Source: Pseudomonadota bacterium (GTDB lineage Bacteria > Desulfobacterota > Binatia > Binatales > Binataceae). Taken from it: a stretch of 64,000 nt of DNA. This document shows positions 49,059-64,000 of this stretch, piece by piece (the first letter of the stretch is position 1; the number at the start of each line of letters is the position of its first letter). The position numbers and the translations under genes were made by a program. Under the pieces are notes generated by a model. That model was not told where the DNA came from. It made no database searches and saw nothing but the letters and a program-made list of their open reading frames with translations. Location of the stretch: the NCBI GenBank assembly GCA_021324885.1, contig JAJPIF010000004.1, forward strand, positions 1 to 64,000. The letters run 5' to 3'.

Positions 49059-49084
49059 AAAAAAAAGCTCCTGCCTGCGGGAGC
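49059..49084 (-). terminator. Rho-independent terminator between rpoC and rpsL
   Basis: Minus-strand hairpin GCTCCCG and TGGGAGC-like arms (GCTCC with GGAGC, plus two inner pairs) followed by eight T residues (plus-strand A at 49059-49066). It lies about 120 nt after the rpoC stop and only 57 nt before the rpsL start. It may end most beta-operon transcripts while allowing some read-through into the str operon. Confidence 0.75.
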
Positions 49085-49107
49085 AAAATTATACGCCACG
49101 AAAACAC

Positions 49108-49171
49108 GGCCTCCAACCGGTCAGGCGGAGGCCAAATGGACCGCCCAAGGGCATCTTACCGCCCTTGGGCG
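49108..49171 (-). promoter_or_regulatory. Two additional hairpins after rpoC
   Basis: An 11-bp perfect inverted repeat CGCCCAAGGGC (49142-49152) with GCCCTTGGGCG (49161-49171), loop of 8 nt, lies 36 nt after the rpoC stop. A second repeat, GGCCTCC (49108-49114) with GGAGGCC (49127-49133), follows. Neither has a T-run, so they are more likely RNA-stabilising or processing structures than terminators. Confidence 0.6.
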
Positions 49172-49206
49172 TAACTCATAATATCTACGTATTGTGAGCA
49201 GCCGTG

Positions 49207-53460
<4,254 letters not shown>

Positions 53461-53487
53461 TATCCTTGACTCCCGGGTCGATCCGGT

Positions 53488-57600
<4,113 letters not shown>

Positions 57601-57802
57601 TGTCACTCCGCCCGGCATCCCGGCTCGCACGCTGGCGCCAGCGGCTGCCGGATACCGAGTCTTTCGCGCACCCTAAGGGAGGCGCAAGGTTGTTGGATCC
57701 AAGCAAAGTACTGCGGCAAGGGATGAAGGGGGCAGGAACGCCGCGCTCGCTGCCCGCTCTTCTCTATATTGTGAACCTATTCGCCACAGCAAAAAAGAGG
57801 GT
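57601..57802 (-). promoter_or_regulatory. Structured rplL-rpoB spacer
   Basis: 202 nt with dense self-complementarity: a perfect 14-nt palindrome (CGCTGGCGCCAGCG, about 57630-57643) nested in CGGCA/TGCCG arms, GCGC...GCGC around the sequence ACCCTAAGGGAG, and GGGCAG/CTGCCC. In E. coli the equivalent spacer holds an attenuator and an RNase III site that reduce rpoB expression relative to rplL. A comparable role here is inferred from position only. Confidence 0.45.
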
Positions 57803-58198
57803 CTATTTCAGCTCGACGGTTCCTCCCGCCTCCTCGATTTTCTTCTTGATTTCCTCGGCCTCCGCCTTGCTTACGCCTTCCTTGACCGGCTTGGGCGCAC
57901 CGTCGACCAGATCCTTGGCCTCCTTAAGTCCCAGCCCGGTCAGCTCGCGCACCACTTTGATGACCTGGATCTTCTTGTCACCCGATCCGGTCAGCATCAC
58001 GGTGAACTCGTCCTGCTCGACCGGAGCCGCAGGCGCCGCGCCTGCCGCCGCGCCGCCGACCGCCGCTACCGCCACGGGCGCAGCAGCCGAAACCCCGAGT
58101 TCCTGTTCCAATTCCTTGACCAGGGCAGCCGCTTCCAGCAACGAAAGATTCTTCAGATAATCCTTCACCTGGTCGCGGCTGAGCTGTGCTTCTGCCAT
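57803..58198 (-). CDS. rplL: Ribosomal protein L7/L12
   Basis: 131 residues. N-terminal dimerisation domain (about 1-35, [20 protein letters not shown]), an alanine/proline-rich hinge (about 42-62) and the C-terminal factor-binding domain ([40 protein letters not shown]). It recruits and stimulates translational GTPases. As the only multi-copy ribosomal protein it is usually expressed several-fold above rplJ; two hairpins lie between them here. Confidence 0.97.
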   Translation of the reverse strand: MAEAQLSRDQVKDYLKNLSLLEAAALVKELEQELGVSAAAPVAVAAVGGAAAGAAPAAPVEQDEFTVMLTGSGDKKIQVIKVVRELTGLGLKEAKDLVDGAPKPVKEGVSKAEAEEIKKKIEEAGGTVELK

Positions 58199-58225
58199 TG
58201 CTGTTTATCTCCTCATACTGCGCGG

Positions 58226-58284
58226 GAGCGGCGACGCCGCTCACACGAATCAAATCTTCCATCCGATGTCAGATCGGCTGACAT
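58226..58284 (-). promoter_or_regulatory. Two perfect hairpins between rplJ and rplL
   Basis: ATGTCAG (58266-58272) with CTGACAT (58278-58284), loop 5, begins 10 nt after the rplJ stop. GAGCGGC (58226-58232) with GCCGCTC (58236-58242), loop 3, follows. Neither has a T-run. They occupy much of the 96-nt gap and could stabilise or allow separate processing of the rplL message. Confidence 0.5.
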
Positions 58285-58294
58285 TGCCGCGGTT

Positions 58295-58825
58295 TTACGA
58301 GGCCGCAGTGCCGGCGGCTTTCTTGCCGATCGCATCGATCACGCGGGCGAGGGCCGAACCCGGCTCGTTGATCAGCCTGGCCAGCGCGCTGGCGGGCGCC
58401 TGGAGCAGGCCCAGCAACTGGGCCATGATCACCTCTTTGGGCGGCATATTGGCCAGTTCCTGGATTTCTTCGCGAGTCAGCGGTTTGCCTTCGAGCACCC
58501 CGCCGCGAACCTTGAACTTGTCGCCCGCATCCTTGAACCCGGTGACCGTTTTGGCCACCGCGACCGGGTCTTCGAAGGACAGAATCAGCCCCACCGGACC
58601 ACCCAGTTGAGGATCGAGCCCGGAAAACCTGGTCTGCTTGATCGCACGTCTGACCAGGGTGTTTTTGGCCACCCGCAATTCGCCGCGCGCGGCCCGCAGG
58701 CGTTTGCGCAGTTCGGTGGACTCGGCCGCTGTCATTCCCCGGTACTCGGAGACCACCGCCATGCTGGCACGGCTGAAACGGTCGGCCAGATCCGCAACCA
58801 GCTCGGCTTTTTCCGCTTTCTTCAT
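58295..58825 (-). CDS. rplJ: Ribosomal protein L10
   Basis: 176 residues. The RNA-binding domain contains FSRASMAVVSEYRGMTAAES and VAKNTLVRRAIKQTRFSGLD; a C-terminal helix anchors L12 dimers. L10 with L12 represses its own operon in E. coli through a leader, but only 23 nt separate rplJ from rplA here, so such a leader would have to overlap rplA. Confidence 0.97.
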   Translation of the reverse strand: MKKAEKAELVADLADRFSRASMAVVSEYRGMTAAESTELRKRLRAARGELRVAKNTLVRRAIKQTRFSGLDPQLGGPVGLILSFEDPVAVAKTVTGFKDAGDKFKVRGGVLEGKPLTREEIQELANMPPKEVIMAQLLGLLQAPASALARLINEPGSALARVIDAIGKKAAGTAAS

Positions 58826-58848
58826 TTCCGCGTTTTCCCGTCCAAGTC

Positions 58849-59556
58849 TCAGGCCGCCGCCGCTACCGTGCGCGCCTCACCCGTATCCACGCGCACTCCC
58901 GGCCCCATGGTGGAAGCCAGCGCCACGCTGAGTATGTAATTGCCCTTGGCGCTGGCCGGCTTCGCCCGCACCAAGGCAGCCAGCAGCGCGCGCGCGTTTT
59001 CCACCAGTTTGTCGACGCCGAAGCTGACTTTGCCGATCGGAGCATGAACCACGCCACCTTTATCCACGCGGTAATCGACCTTGCCCGCCTTGACCTCGCC
59101 CACCGCCTTGGCCACGTCGAAAGTGACGGTGCCCAGCTTGGGATTGGGCATCAGCCCGCGCGGGCCGAGAATCTTGCCGATGCGGCCGACGGCGCCCATG
59201 ATATCGGGAGTGGCGATCACGCTTTCGAACTCCAGCCATCCCTCTTCCTGAATACGTTTGATTAGGTCCTCGCCGCCCACATAGTCGGCGCCGGCCTCAC
59301 GCGCCTCGCGTTCTTTTTCACCCTTGGTCAGAACCAGAACGCGCACGGCGCGGCCGGTGCCGTGGGGCAGGACCACGGTGCCGCGGACGTTCTGGTCCGC
59401 CTGGCGCGGGTCAACGTTGAGCCGCACGGCCAGTTCCACGGTCTCGTCAAAGCGGGCGACCTTGTTCTCAACCACGGTGCGAACCGCCTCTTCCAGCGAA
59501 TACCTGCGGGTCGCGTCGATTTTGGACGCCACTGCGCGATATTTCTTGCCTGCCAT
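58849..59556 (-). CDS. rplA: Ribosomal protein L1
   Basis: 235 residues: [60 protein letters not shown] and [20 protein letters not shown]. It forms the mobile L1 stalk that guides deacylated tRNA out of the ribosome, and is commonly an autorepressor of rplK-rplA. Follows rplK by 20 nt. Confidence 0.98.
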   Translation of the reverse strand: MAGKKYRAVASKIDATRRYSLEEAVRTVVENKVARFDETVELAVRLNVDPRQADQNVRGTVVLPHGTGRAVRVLVLTKGEKEREAREAGADYVGGEDLIKRIQEEGWLEFESVIATPDIMGAVGRIGKILGPRGLMPNPKLGTVTFDVAKAVGEVKAGKVDYRVDKGGVVHAPIGKVSFGVDKLVENARALLAALVRAKPASAKGNYILSVALASTMGPGVRVDTGEARTVAAAA

Positions 59557-59576
59557 GATTTCTTCCTCAGACTGCC

Positions 59577-60002
59577 TTAAGCCACCACGTCGATTCCCAT
59601 CGAGCGCGCCGTGCCCTCGATGGTCCGAATCGCGCCTTCGAGGTCGCTGGCGTTGAGATCCTTGAGCTTGGTCCGGGCAATTTCCTCGACCTGGGCGCGG
59701 GTGACCTTGGCGACCTTGATTTTGTTGGGCGTGGCCGATCCTTTGGCAACCCCGGCGGCCTTGGCCAGCAGGACCGAAGCCGGCGGACTCTTGGTCACAA
59801 AGGTAAAGGAGCGGTCGGCGTAAACGGTCACGATCACCGGGATGGTCAGGCCCTGCATGTTCTGGGTTTGCGCGTTGAACGCCTTGCAGAACTCCATGAT
59901 GTTGACGCCGCGCTGACCCAGCGCCGGACCCACTGGCGGTGAAGGATTGGCCTGCCCCGCCGCAATCTGCAACTTCACCTGCCCGACAACTTTTTTTGCC
60001 AC
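59577..60002 (-). CDS. rplK: Ribosomal protein L11
   Basis: 141 residues: [40 protein letters not shown], and the C-terminal RNA-binding domain with [20 protein letters not shown]. It shapes the GTPase-associated centre and is needed for RelA activation and thiostrepton action. Preceded by a terminator-like hairpin that separates it from nusG. Confidence 0.98.
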   Translation of the reverse strand: MAKKVVGQVKLQIAAGQANPSPPVGPALGQRGVNIMEFCKAFNAQTQNMQGLTIPVIVTVYADRSFTFVTKSPPASVLLAKAAGVAKGSATPNKIKVAKVTRAQVEEIARTKLKDLNASDLEGAIRTIEGTARSMGIDVVA

Positions 60003-60047
60003 TGATTAGACCTCACACGCGACCGCCCAGCGAGCACCCGCGCGCAT

Positions 60048-60080
60048 AAAACAAAGGCAGCTCCCTGAGGCGGAGCCGCC
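60048..60080 (-). terminator. Terminator-like hairpin between nusG and rplK
   Basis: Minus-strand stem GGCGGCTCC with GGAGCTGCC (nine pairs, one G-U), loop GCCTCAG, followed by TTTGTTTT. It starts 5 nt after the nusG stop. It would end or attenuate secE-nusG transcription before the ribosomal genes, as in E. coli where these are separate operons. Confidence 0.65.
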
Positions 60081-60084
60081 GACT

Positions 60085-60681
60085 TCAAGCCTTTTCGACC
60101 TGAATAAAATCCAACTCTACGGGCGTCGCACGACCGAAAATCGATATCAATACCCGCACTTTGCCTTTTTCCGGCCGGACCTCTTCAACCGTGCCGTTAA
60201 AGTCCTGAAACGGGCCATCGATAACCTTGACCGATTCCCCCACTTCGAACAAGACCTTGGGCTTGGGTTTGAGCGCCCCTTCCTGCATCTGTTCGCGCAT
60301 GTCCCGGACCTCGGATTCCGGAACCTCGGGCGGTGCGGTCGAATGGCCGACAAAACCGGTGATTTTGGGCGTGTTCTTGATCAGATGCCAGGTTTCATCG
60401 GTCAGCTCCATGTTGACGAAGATGTAGCCGGGGAAAAACCTGCGGCTGGAAATCTTGCGCTGCCCGCCCTTGCCCAGTTCGGTGACTTTTTCCACCGGCA
60501 CCAGGATTTCGAAGTTGCCCTGCGCGTCGCGCCCGAACTTGTCTTCCATCTTGAAGGCGCGGATGCGTTCCTCAAGCGCCGCCTTGGCCTTGGTTTCGTA
60601 CCCGGAGTAGGTATGGATTACATACCATTTTTTGGCTTTGGGCCGCTCTGTTTCCTGGTTGCCGGTCGTAAGTTGGTTCAC
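60085..60681 (-). CDS. nusG: Transcription antitermination/elongation factor NusG
   Basis: 198 residues. The NGN domain contains [20 protein letters not shown] and [20 protein letters not shown], and the C-terminal KOW domain has [20 protein letters not shown]. It binds RNA polymerase and connects it to Rho or to ribosomal S10. A short polar N-terminal extension ([16 protein letters not shown]) precedes the core. Encoded 51 nt after secE. Confidence 0.97.
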   Translation of the reverse strand: MNQLTTGNQETERPKAKKWYVIHTYSGYETKAKAALEERIRAFKMEDKFGRDAQGNFEILVPVEKVTELGKGGQRKISSRRFFPGYIFVNMELTDETWHLIKNTPKITGFVGHSTAPPEVPESEVRDMREQMQEGALKPKPKVLFEVGESVKVIDGPFQDFNGTVEEVRPEKGKVRVLISIFGRATPVELDFIQVEKA

Positions 60682-60732
60682 CGCAGTTCTCTATTTGAAA
60701 ATTTGTCGCCCAGTTCAGATCCCGCATCCGGG

Positions 60733-60936
60733 CTAGCCGAGTAACTGCCTGACCACCCGCGTCGCGAAGAAGTCGATCACTCCCAGCCAGGCCGCCATTA
60801 CCAAGGTCACCACCACTACTACCACCGTCGCCCGCAGGGTGTCCTTGGGAGAGGGATAATGGACCTTGGACAGCTCAGTCCATGCCTCCTTGACGAAACT
60901 GACACCCTGTTTAATGTAATCCTTTATCGTATCCAT
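60733..60936 (-). CDS. secE: Preprotein translocase subunit SecE
   Basis: 67 residues from ATG 60936 (MDTIKDYIKQGVSFVKEAWT), the short single-span form. The amphipathic helix and conserved ELSKVHYPSPKDTLRATVVV precede one membrane helix (about 40-60). It clamps the two halves of SecY, encoded about 26 kb downstream in the block. A TTG at 60954 would add six residues. It lies between tRNA-Trp and nusG, a widely conserved place. Confidence 0.95.
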   Translation of the reverse strand: MDTIKDYIKQGVSFVKEAWTELSKVHYPSPKDTLRATVVVVVVTLVMAAWLGVIDFFATRVVRQLLG

Positions 60937-60968
60937 TTCGCGCACACGTTCCAATACCCCGGATAATC

Positions 60969-61046
60969 TGGCGGGCCAGGCAGGATTCGAACCTGCAACC
61001 CTCGGATTTGGAGTCCGATGCTCTGTCCAATTAGAGCTACTGACCC
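60969..61046 (-). tRNA. tRNA-Trp(CCA)
   Basis: A 78-nt cloverleaf: acceptor GGGTCAG/CTGGCCC with one G-U pair, anticodon stem TCGGA/TCCGA enclosing CTCCAAA (anticodon CCA), T-arm GCAGG/CCTGC with TTCGAAT, discriminator G and encoded CCA (60969-60971). Located between rpmG and secE, as in many bacteria. Confidence 0.96.
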
Positions 61047-61109
61047 TCGCCCTGATTCAAATTCGCCTGACCTGGGACGGGGTCTGCCCAAGGCTCAGAC
61101 GTTCTCAAC

Positions 61110-61262
61110 TTAAACCTTGCTTTCCTTATGCACCGTGTGCGAGCGGCAGAAGGGACAGAATTTCTTGATTCCAAGTTTGTCTGGCTGACGTTTTTTGTTC
61201 TTGGTGGTGGTGTAATTGCGCCGCTTGCAGCTCTCGCATGCCAAACCGATTAAATCTCTCAT
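61110..61262 (-). CDS. rpmG: Ribosomal protein L33
   Basis: 50 residues: [40 protein letters not shown] and a short basic end. Two CxxC pairs (C9/C12 and C36/C39) make it the zinc-containing C+ form. Too short for common ORF cut-offs but in the conserved position between tRNA-Thr and tRNA-Trp. Confidence 0.96.
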   Translation of the reverse strand: MRDLIGLACESCKRRNYTTTKNKKRQPDKLGIKKFCPFCRSHTVHKESKV

Positions 61263-61293
61263 AAGCAGCCCGCGCCATTTATCTATTCTGCTT

Positions 61294-61366
<73 letters not shown>

Positions 61367-61386
61367 GCCATTACCAGTCTCTATGT

Positions 61387-61462
61387 TGGAGCGGGAAACG
61401 GGACTCGAACCCGCGACCCCGAGCTTGGAAGGCTCGCGCTCTACCAACTGAGCTATTCCCGC
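61387..61462 (-). tRNA. tRNA-Gly(TCC)
   Basis: A 76-nt cloverleaf: acceptor GCGGGAA/TTCCCGC, anticodon stem CGAGC/GCTCG enclosing CTTCCAA (anticodon TCC), T-arm GCGGG/CCCGT-type pairing with TTCGAGT, discriminator T, CCA encoded (61387-61389). Confidence 0.96.
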
Positions 61463-61488
61463 TCGCCTCTACCTGAGGCCCTCCAAAA

Positions 61489-61574
<86 letters not shown>

Positions 61575-61603
61575 GCTAATTTCAATTCAGGCCATCGCAA
61601 GCA

Positions 61604-61675
61604 AGCCGATGGCCAGAATCGAACTGGCAACCTACTGATTACAAGTCAGTTGCTCTACCGTTGAGCTACATCGGC
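61604..61675 (-). tRNA. tRNA-Thr(TGT)
   Basis: A 72-nt cloverleaf: acceptor GCCGATG/CATCGGC, anticodon stem ACTGA/TCAGT enclosing CTTGTAA (anticodon TGT), T-arm GCCAG/CTGGC with TTCGATT, discriminator T, no encoded CCA. First transcribed tRNA of the cluster, about 10 nt from the predicted transcription start. Confidence 0.95.
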
Positions 61676-61692
61676 CAAGGGCTGAATAGACA

Positions 61693-61721
61693 TTTCTATG
61701 CCGCACCTGGGGGTGTGTCAA
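61693..61721 (-). promoter_or_regulatory. Sigma-70-type promoter of the tRNA/secE block
   Basis: On the minus strand a perfect TTGACA (61721-61716), 17-nt spacer and TAGAAA (61698-61693, four of six consensus). Transcription would start near 61686, about 10 nt before the tRNA-Thr(TGT) 5' end, the usual layout for stable-RNA operons. Confidence 0.8.
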
Positions 61722-61794
61722 GAAACCCTGTTTGCGGGCACCCCGGCAACGATCGATATCGCCATCGACCTCGCAGCGCAGACCAAATCCCCGC

Positions 61795-62628
61795 CTACGA
61801 CGAACGCGGGATGCCGGCCTGAGCGCGGCGCCGATTGATTTCAAACAGCACGATTGCGGCCGCGACCGCCACGTTGAGCGACGATACGCGGCCAGCCATC
61901 GGGATACTGACCTGGAAGTCGGCGCGTTCCTTGACCAGTCGGCGCAAGCCTTCGCCTTCCGCCCCGACCACGATGGCCAGCCGCCGGTTCACGTCCAGCT
62001 CGTAAAGCCCGGTCCTACCCCCCGGCGCCATCGCCGCCACCCAGTAATCCATCTGCTTGAGCCGCTCCAGAAGCTGCGCGACGTTTCCGCATTGCGCAAC
62101 GCGCAAATGGATCCAGGCACCGGCCGAGGTCTTGATCGCGGCGGGCGTAATCCCCGCCGTGCGATCCCGTGACAGGATCAACCCTCCCAGCCCGGCGCAT
62201 TCGGCGCTGCGCAGGATCGCGCCCAGATTGCGCGGATCAGTCACGCCATCGATCACCAGCAGCGGGTCAAGCCCGGCCGACAGCAACTCGTCGAGTTCGA
62301 CGTAACGGTAGGGGCGCACCAGCGCGACCATCCCCTGATGGCGCGCCTGCGACCCGGCCATCCGCGCCAGGTCCGGCTCGTCCACCGCAACCGCACGGCC
62401 GCCGGCTCCGCGCACCCGTGCGATCTCGCCGGCAAACCGCGCCTGATCGCGCGCCCTGATATAAAGGGTGTGGACGGCAGACGGGTCGGCTGCCAGCATC
62501 TCGCGCACCGGTTCGATCCCGAAGACGATCTGGCGCCGATCGTTCCCTTTGTGGGCCAGCGGCCCATGATGTGTGCGCGCCGCGCCCCCGTGCCGTGCCT
62601 GCCGTCCGTCCGGTTGTCCTTTCATCAT
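61795..62628 (-). CDS. rlmB: 23S rRNA 2'-O-methyltransferase RlmB (TrmH/SpoU family)
   Basis: 277 residues. A basic N-terminal segment (about 1-30), the substrate-binding L30e-like domain (QIVFGIEPVREMLAADPSAV) and the SPOUT catalytic domain with LVIDGVTDPRNLGAILRSAE, IVVGAEGEGLRRL and SIPMAGRVSSLNVAVAAAIV, the knotted SAM site. It methylates G2251 of 23S rRNA in E. coli. Divergent from lptF; the tRNA promoter lies 74 nt beyond its stop. Confidence 0.93.
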   Translation of the reverse strand: MMKGQPDGRQARHGGAARTHHGPLAHKGNDRRQIVFGIEPVREMLAADPSAVHTLYIRARDQARFAGEIARVRGAGGRAVAVDEPDLARMAGSQARHQGMVALVRPYRYVELDELLSAGLDPLLVIDGVTDPRNLGAILRSAECAGLGGLILSRDRTAGITPAAIKTSAGAWIHLRVAQCGNVAQLLERLKQMDYWVAAMAPGGRTGLYELDVNRRLAIVVGAEGEGLRRLVKERADFQVSIPMAGRVSSLNVAVAAAIVLFEINRRRAQAGIPRSS

Positions 62629-62765
62629 CCAGTTCCAAATTTTGTCCGAGTGACGATGGATACAATAGCAAAGCGCGGGGCCGCCGCGCGTCTGCGCGGC
62701 TTGATTTGTCCGGCGGCGTTCGACAAAGCTTAGGAATAGTGCGCGCCGCTGGTCAGGCGAAACCA

Positions 62766-63944
62766 GTGTATCGTTTCAAGACTCTGGATTCTTATGTGTT
62801 TCGCGAAGTGCTCAACCCGCTTTGCATGGGGTTGCTGGTGCTGACCTTCGCCCTCGTGGTGGGACGCCTGCTCAAGCTGATCGAGATGATGGTCAATCAC
62901 GGCGTCACCCCGCTGCAGATCCTGCAACTACTGGGCTACATCATTCCCGGTTTCCTGGAACTGACGCTACCGATGGCTATCCTGCTCGGCACGCTGCTGG
63001 GCTTTGGCCGCATGTCGGCCGACCACGAGCTGATTGCGGCGCGCGCCTGCGGTATCAGCCTCTATCGCCTTTCAATCCCGGTCATGGTACTGGCGACGCT
63101 GACCTACGCCCTGGCGAGCTGGATGGCATTCGAGGTGCGGCCGTGGGCCAACTCCAGTCTGCGCGCCCAGCTTTATCACCTGGTGCGTTCCAACGCGACG
63201 GCGGGACTGAGGGAAAAAATCTTCAATCGCAGCTTTTCCGGTCTGGTGATTTACGTGGATCGCATCAAACCGCCCGACACCCGTCTGGCCGGCATCCTCA
63301 TCTCCGACGAACGCAACCCGCACGAGCAGCAGACGATCATCGCGCGCAAGGGCCTGGTAATCCCCAATGAAAAGAGCGAAACCATCACCATCCGCCTGAC
63401 CGACGGCTCGATCTTCGGCACCGACGCCAACGGCGTCAACACCCACATTTCCCGCTTCGGCACCTATGACCTGACGATTCGCCCGGGCGAGGCCTTGGGT
63501 GTTATCCATCACGACCCCACCGAGATGAGCCTGAGCGAGCTGCGTCGCGTGATCGCGCACGGGCGGGCGACCGGCCATCGTGACTACGAGGCCGAGACCG
63601 AATTGGCGCAGAAGTTCACCGTGCCGGTGGCGACGATGCTGTTCGCGCTGCTCGGAATCACCCTGGGGCTGAAGCCGGCTCGCGGCGGTCAGTCCGAGCG
63701 CTTCGGCATCTGCCTGGTTTTCTTTTTTCTGTACTACGTCCTGATGAAGGCGGGCGAGGCGATGGCGCAGGCCGGGCGCATCAACGCTTTTATCGCCATG
63801 AGCATCCCGGATGTGTTCTTCGCCGTGATGGCGCTGTGGCTGTTCCATCGCAGCGCCACCGATCGCGCGGATCAGAGCCGCGGTCCGGGCGACGCCATCT
63901 GGGATTTCGTCGAGCGCATCGGCTCGCATCGCGAGGCCGCATGA
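62766..63944 (+). CDS. lptF: LPS transport permease LptF
   Basis: About 392 residues from GTG 62766 (VYRFKTLDSYVFREVLNPLC); a GTG at 62739 is an alternative. Three N-terminal membrane helices, a periplasmic beta-jellyroll (about 130-260; VYVDRIKPPDTRLAGILISD-like segments) and three C-terminal helices, the YjgP/YjgQ pattern. With LptG and the LptB ATPase it extracts lipopolysaccharide from the inner membrane. It overlaps the next gene by ATGA. Its presence indicates an outer membrane with LPS. The paralogous LptF and LptG are hard to tell apart by eye; order suggests LptF first. Confidence 0.85.
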   Translation: MYRFKTLDSYVFREVLNPLCMGLLVLTFALVVGRLLKLIEMMVNHGVTPLQILQLLGYIIPGFLELTLPMAILLGTLLGFGRMSADHELIAARACGISLYRLSIPVMVLATLTYALASWMAFEVRPWANSSLRAQLYHLVRSNATAGLREKIFNRSFSGLVIYVDRIKPPDTRLAGILISDERNPHEQQTIIARKGLVIPNEKSETITIRLTDGSIFGTDANGVNTHISRFGTYDLTIRPGEALGVIHHDPTEMSLSELRRVIAHGRATGHRDYEAETELAQKFTVPVATMLFALLGITLGLKPARGGQSERFGICLVFFFLYYVLMKAGEAMAQAGRINAFIAMSIPDVFFAVMALWLFHRSATDRADQSRGPGDAIWDFVERIGSHREAA

Positions 63945-64000
63945 ACGAGCGCCCGCGTCTGTCACCCACCGTCGATCGGTTCCTGGTGATGCGTTTCATG
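63941..64000 (+). CDS. lptG: Start of lptG (partial, cut by window end)
   Basis: The ATG overlaps the lptF stop (ATGA) and the frame stays open for 20 codons to the window edge: MNERPRLSPTVDRFLVMRFM. The segment before the first membrane helix resembles LptF/LptG N-termini (basic, DRFL followed by a hydrophobic start). Identity as lptG rests mainly on position and coupling to lptF. Confidence 0.6.
   Translation, partial: MNERPRLSPTVDRFLVMRFM

Noticed and set aside
49142-49171. 11-bp hairpin after rpoC as a Rho-independent terminator
   Set aside because: No T-run follows on either strand; kept as a structural element only.
61632-61844. Minus-strand frame ending GRCSSTVEQLTCNQ
   Set aside because: Runs through tRNA-Thr(TGT); not a protein.

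Overview
The window is chromosomal DNA from a GC-rich, Gram-negative-type bacterium. Envelope genes (lptF/lptG, an M23 lipoprotein) point to an outer membrane. The order secY-adk-map-infA-rpmJ and the run tRNA-Thr, Tyr, Gly, Thr, rpmG, tRNA-Trp, secE, nusG resemble lineages formerly grouped as Deltaproteobacteria (Desulfobacterota, Binatota and relatives). This placement is inference from gene order and has not been tested phylogenetically.

Region 1 (1-2487) looks like one end of an integrated mobile element: two tiny zinc-binding proteins, an SSB, an excisionase-like HTH protein and a tyrosine integrase, all rightward and abutting the 3' end of a tRNA-Pro(GGG) gene on the minus strand. The integrase frame has no stop before the tRNA and runs antisense through it into host DNA.

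Region 2 (2.6-20.5 kb) is ordinary chromosomal metabolism: an SDR, a coenzyme A precursor cluster (coaX, then panB, panC, panD, interrupted by a metallo-hydrolase and a PDZ-like secreted protein), an RNB-type ribonuclease, a D-aminoacylase-like amidohydrolase, pcm followed by an M23 lipoprotein, apt, a CDF metal transporter, a nicotinamidase-like hydrolase, an SMP-30-like protein, a DUF445 membrane protein and a flavin-dependent oxidoreductase. The panB leader carries a hairpin and a Rho-independent terminator ending 29 nt before the start codon, a candidate attenuator or riboswitch.

Region 3 (20.5-29.1 kb) is stress and protein quality control on the minus strand: clpB with a strong terminator, a Crp/Fnr regulator, the tldD-pmbA protease pair, and an encapsulin nanocompartment operon. 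In that operon an encapsulated ferritin with an intact metal site and a C-terminal cargo peptide is followed 3 nt later by the shell protein.

Region 4 (29.2-61.7 kb) is a nearly continuous minus-strand block of the translation and transcription machinery. In transcription order: tRNA-Thr(TGT), tRNA-Tyr, tRNA-Gly, tRNA-Thr(GGT), rpmG, tRNA-Trp, secE, nusG, rplK, rplA, rplJ, rplL, rpoB, rpoC, rpsL, rpsG, fusA, tuf, then the complete S10, spc and alpha operons to rplQ. It starts at a near-consensus promoter before the first tRNA and ends at a terminator after rplQ. Two genes too short for routine ORF calling (rpmJ, rpmG) are present. Hairpins sit at nusG/rplK, rplJ/rplL, rplL/rpoB and rpoC/rpsL, where expression is commonly re-set. 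EF-Tu has a four-cysteine insertion, and L5 has a long low-complexity N-terminal extension.

Region 5 (61.8-64 kb) has rlmB facing left and lptF plus the start of lptG facing right. No CRISPR array, rRNA or insertion sequence was seen.
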